Below, piece by piece: positions 50,255 through 53,047 of a stretch of 53,047 nucleotides of DNA; positions within the stretch are counted from its first letter, which is position 1, and each line of letters begins with the position of its first letter. The stretch covers positions 1 through 53,047 of the forward strand of contig SDNN01000001.1 of the NCBI GenBank assembly GCA_004524425.1, read 5' to 3'. Both the position numbers and the translations under genes were made by a program. Source of the stretch: Promethearchaeota archaeon. GTDB taxonomy: Archaea; Asgardarchaeota; Lokiarchaeia; Sigynarchaeales; SOKP01. The notes below the pieces were generated by a model. It was not told the DNA's origin. It saw only the letters and a list, made by a program, of their open reading frames with translations, and did no database searches.

Positions 50255-50911
50255 TTATATTCTATTAATTTTATTCATTTTTCTTCCTTTCTCAATTCCA
50301 ATGTGTAGTGCTTTAATATTATCATCTGGGTCTCTAAGCCACTCTTTTATCACTTCCTCATAATATTCTATATCGATGAAAGGAATTTTTTCCGTAGGAA
50401 TGGCAAATCCTAGCATTATGATATTCGCCTGTTGATTATTGTTAAATTCTTTAAGCGATAATTCTGTCGCGTTCATCGTATAAACTTCTTCAGAATATGC
50501 ATTCAATATTTCTTTAATTTTTTCCAAAGATGGATATTCCTCTAAATCGGCCGTGATTAAAATGGGAGGGATGGTACGTTCATTTAAAACAAAAGTCGTT
50601 TTTTCGGAAGCAAAAATTCCTCGTCTCAATGCTTCCACTGGTTCAATACATATATATAAATCGGCATCACCATAGCAAATCAATGAAGAATTTAAGTTTT
50701 TCCGAGGATTTTCTGAAGCTATCTTTTGATATCTCGTGTGGCTAATTATCGCACCTTCGCGCTGAGCTAAGCCATGCTGTTCTGCTCCAAGAATGAGCTC
50801 GACACCCGCTTTTTGAGCTGCAAATTCAATAAGACGCTTTAAAGTTATGACGCCCTGGCCCGCGGTCCCCGCTATGACTATATTGATGATATCAGTCTCT
50901 TTAAACTTCAC
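50255..50911 (-). CDS. iorB: Indolepyruvate:ferredoxin oxidoreductase, beta subunit
   Basis: The gamma-type subunit of the aryl-pyruvate oxidoreductase. INIVIAGTAGQGVITLKRLIEFAAQKAG (10-37) is the signature, with GAEQHGLAQREGAIISHTRY (about 42-61). Together with IorA it converts aryl pyruvates from aromatic amino-acid transamination to aryl acetyl-CoA and reduces ferredoxin. The start is GTG at 50911, with GAGGTG 7 bases upstream; it overlaps the iorA end by 11 bases, which implies translational coupling. Length of 218 residues is normal. Confidence 0.93.
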   Translation of the reverse strand: MKFKETDIINIVIAGTAGQGVITLKRLIEFAAQKAGVELILGAEQHGLAQREGAIISHTRYQKIASENPRKNLNSSLICYGDADLYICIEPVEALRRGIFASEKTTFVLNERTIPPILITADLEEYPSLEKIKEILNAYSEEVYTMNATELSLKEFNNNQQANIIMLGFAIPTEKIPFIDIEYYEEVIKEWLRDPDDNIKALHIGIEKGRKMNKINRI

Positions 50912-52865
50912 GGAAGGGCACCTCAGTTTCTAAAGCATGAATTATCGATTTATGAATCGCGCCATTGGGGCATATTTCATAGCACACTCCACATCTTATG
51001 CATCTATCTTCATCAATTTGAATTGACTCCCTTCCATCAATTTCTGTTCTTCTCAAGGCAGGGCAGCTAAGGATATTCGTGCATTCACCACATAACATAC
51101 ATCCATGTACATAATAGCTAACTTCCTGTACTTTCTCTCCTTTAGCTTCAAGTTCTCTTAACTGACTCATTCTCCACCGATGAGCCTGTAAACCACATTC
51201 TCGCTTGATTATGATGACTTTGAATCCTTTTTCTTCTAAAGCGGTCTCTATGGATTTTATTAATCGCTTTGGGTTATAGGAATCTTCAATTCTAAGCCAA
51301 GACACGCCCAATGATTTACATATGTTTTCAATCGAAAATCCTCGTTTGATCAAATACCGAAGCACGTCATCTTGATGACCGGTCATTGCCGTCCATGAAT
51401 TATCAAATATGATGAGCAAGACATTCGAGTCATATCCCACGGCTTCTGCTAGAGGAGCCATTCCCGTGTGAAAAAATGTAGAATCTCCAATCATGGCTAA
51501 AATTTTTTGATCTGTCTTCGTAGACATCCCTATTGCCGCACTTATTCCACCTGACATGCATATCACCAGATCGCTACATTCCTGGGGTGGAAAAAAAGAC
51601 ATTACGTAACAACCAATATCTCCGCAAATGACCGTGTTTTCTAATTGATTAGTGGCCTTCAAGATGGCATAGAGCGTGGCTCGTTCTGGACATCCCGCAC
51701 AAAAGGTAGGAAACCTACTTGGGATGAGTTCTTTATAGGAGTTAAAATAATCAATCGCTTTTTTCATTTGTTCTCCCGGTGTTTTTCCAAAAATTTTAGC
51801 TAAACTAGTCGCAACTAGACCAGTTGAGAATTCATTATATTTCGGAAAATATTCTTTACCTAAAACTTCGATGTTTAACTTGTAATGCTGGATTATCTCC
51901 GCGATTTTCACTTCTAAAAAGGGTTCTAGTTCTTCAATGATAATAACTTTCTCCAAATCGCTTAAGAAAGCAGAGATTTCTTCATGATTTAAGGGATATA
52001 TCATTCCCAGTTTTAACACGGGTACGTCATCCAACTTCAATTGCTCTAAAGCCTCCATGGTATAGCCAAAAGGCATGCCGCTTGTAATAATTCCTATCTT
52101 ATTGGTCCCTGGAATTATTTTATTTACTCCCAGGGCTGGAACGATTTCGCGGATTTTTTCCATCCTTTCATATAATCGCACGTGATTATTAATGGCATGG
52201 GGAGGAAGCGAGTTGAATTTTGGAATATTTCGTATGAATTCACCTTTTGCTTTTCCCTTTTTTATTGGCTCTAATTCCACAAAGCCTCGTGAGTGAGCAC
52301 TCCGGGTAGTGGTCCGAATTTCAAATACCGTGTCGTGTTGTTCGGAAAGTTCGAACGCTAATTTAGTAAAATATTTGCATTCTTGAGGTGTATGGGGTTC
52401 AAAACAAGGTAAATGCAACATCCAAGTATAAAATCTCTCATTTTGCTCTTGGTGGGATCCAAGACTTCCGGGATCTGCCCCAACTACTATCACCATTGCT
52501 CCAGGATTCGGACCATTCAAGGCAATAACACTTAACGCATCGCTGGCCACATTCAACCCCACGTGTTTCATGGGGTTTAAGCTCCTGCAACCCGTCCATG
52601 CTGCCCCTGCACAAGCTGATACAGCAACGGCTTCATTTACAGCCCAATGGTGAACCAAATACTCACTTATTTCTGGATTTTCTCTTATTACTTGATGGAA
52701 ATATTCTCCGATGTCACTTGTAGGAGTTCCAGGATATTGAGATGCGTAAGACACGCCAGCCTCCAAGCAACCTCTCACTATGGCCTCATTGCCCAGCATT
52801 AACACTTTTCCCTGTTCAGCAATGAAACGGGTATCCTTTTTTGGCACTTTAATCATCCCATTCAT
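50901..52865 (-). CDS. iorA: Indolepyruvate:ferredoxin oxidoreductase, alpha subunit
   Basis: A 654-residue enzyme subunit with all three parts expected. The Pyr domain begins LMLGNEAIVRGCLEAGVSYASQYPGTPTSDI. The TPP-binding domain has GDIGCYVMSF and GDSTFFHTGMAPLAEAVGYDSNVLLIIFDN. The C-terminal ferredoxin module has C-x2-C-x2-C-type motifs in CMLCGECTNILSC and CIRCGVCYEICPNGAI, for two [4Fe-4S] clusters. It oxidises indolepyruvate and other aryl pyruvates. Start ATG at 52865 (or the ATG three codons later). First gene of the iorA-iorB operon. Confidence 0.95.
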   Translation of the reverse strand: MNGMIKVPKKDTRFIAEQGKVLMLGNEAIVRGCLEAGVSYASQYPGTPTSDIGEYFHQVIRENPEISEYLVHHWAVNEAVAVSACAGAAWTGCRSLNPMKHVGLNVASDALSVIALNGPNPGAMVIVVGADPGSLGSHQEQNERFYTWMLHLPCFEPHTPQECKYFTKLAFELSEQHDTVFEIRTTTRSAHSRGFVELEPIKKGKAKGEFIRNIPKFNSLPPHAINNHVRLYERMEKIREIVPALGVNKIIPGTNKIGIITSGMPFGYTMEALEQLKLDDVPVLKLGMIYPLNHEEISAFLSDLEKVIIIEELEPFLEVKIAEIIQHYKLNIEVLGKEYFPKYNEFSTGLVATSLAKIFGKTPGEQMKKAIDYFNSYKELIPSRFPTFCAGCPERATLYAILKATNQLENTVICGDIGCYVMSFFPPQECSDLVICMSGGISAAIGMSTKTDQKILAMIGDSTFFHTGMAPLAEAVGYDSNVLLIIFDNSWTAMTGHQDDVLRYLIKRGFSIENICKSLGVSWLRIEDSYNPKRLIKSIETALEEKGFKVIIIKRECGLQAHRWRMSQLRELEAKGEKVQEVSYYVHGCMLCGECTNILSCPALRRTEIDGRESIQIDEDRCIRCGVCYEICPNGAIHKSIIHALETEVPFREV

Positions 52866-53047
52866 AAACGAATTAATTTATTATTTTTAAGCCACATAAA
52901 AAAATCTTATTATTTCTAAATAAAATCGAAATAATGGTTTTCTATATTAAAATTACGCTTATTTAAAAAATTAGATGGTTTAAGCGGGTATTTATTTAGC
53001 TTATAGTATTAACCTTAGCTATATAAAACTTAAAAGAAAAAAAATAC

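Noticed and set aside
1..53047. tRNA, rRNA genes, CRISPR arrays, insertion sequences
   Set aside because: Looked for T-loop consensus, repeated spacers of fixed length and transposase motifs; none found by eye on either strand.

Overview
The window reads as a piece of chromosome from an Asgard (Promethearchaeota) archaeon, most like the Lokiarchaeia. Archaeal core genes dominate: archaeal TrpRS, Rpo3 with uL13/eS-type partners, archaeal-type EF-1beta, an LSm protein, Rio2, TrmI, Clp1-type polynucleotide kinase and a COG1340-like coiled-coil protein. They sit beside eukaryote-like genes: a Rag/Gtr-like GTPase fused to a roadblock domain and a PP1/PP2A-type phosphatase. DNA is strongly AT-rich, intergenic regions are short, genes lie in small operons on both strands, and TATA boxes are recognisable. 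The lineage is an inference from gene content; no rRNA gene is present to settle it.

Layout. 1-5.8 kb: trpS, Rag-like GTPase, two small unknowns, YjbQ, TrmI, coiled-coil protein. 6-9.7 kb: glyA, then the operon rpoD-rpl18e-rpl13-rps9. 9.8-16.2 kb: aroA and aroC (last steps to chorismate) around a Cys-rich Asgard-type unknown and a GPH sugar symporter, then a Gfo/Idh oxidoreductase. 16.3-24.4 kb: Mut7-C RNase, FmdE-like protein, hydrolases, GNAT, Clp1-type kinase, and a two-gene unit of an ATP-grasp ligase and an M14-like peptidase. 24.4-24.9 kb: an intergenic stretch that hides a 39-residue secreted-peptide gene with its own TATA box, Shine-Dalgarno and hairpin terminator. 24.9-32.1 kb: AbrB-PhoU regulator, solitary adenine methyltransferase, PPP phosphatase, AIG2-like protein, small acidic protein with an operator-like promoter, LSm, methyltransferase, Rio2. 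32.3-35.5 kb: pyruvate (2-oxoacid):ferredoxin oxidoreductase genes porG-porD-porA-porB. 35.7-41.5 kb: lipase-like hydrolase, amidohydrolase, crotonase, then uxaE-uxaC for hexuronates. 41.6-47.6 kb: mutS, GT87-like membrane protein, mutL. 47.7-52.9 kb: helical unknown, EF-1beta with its Zn-ribbon partner (58 residues), Cys-containing unknown, coiled-coil protein, and iorB/iorA.

Taken together the genes suggest an anaerobic heterotroph. Hexuronates can be taken up (GPH carrier, substrate unproven) and isomerised (UxaC/UxaE). Pyruvate and aryl-pyruvates are oxidised with ferredoxin as acceptor (Por, Ior), and glycine/serine C1 units are handled by GlyA. No tRNA, rRNA, CRISPR array or insertion sequence was recognised. 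The most novel items are the hidden secreted peptide, the ATP-grasp/M14 pair with an altered zinc motif, the TTGTCA operator before a small acidic protein gene, and a MutS with a coiled-coil insertion.
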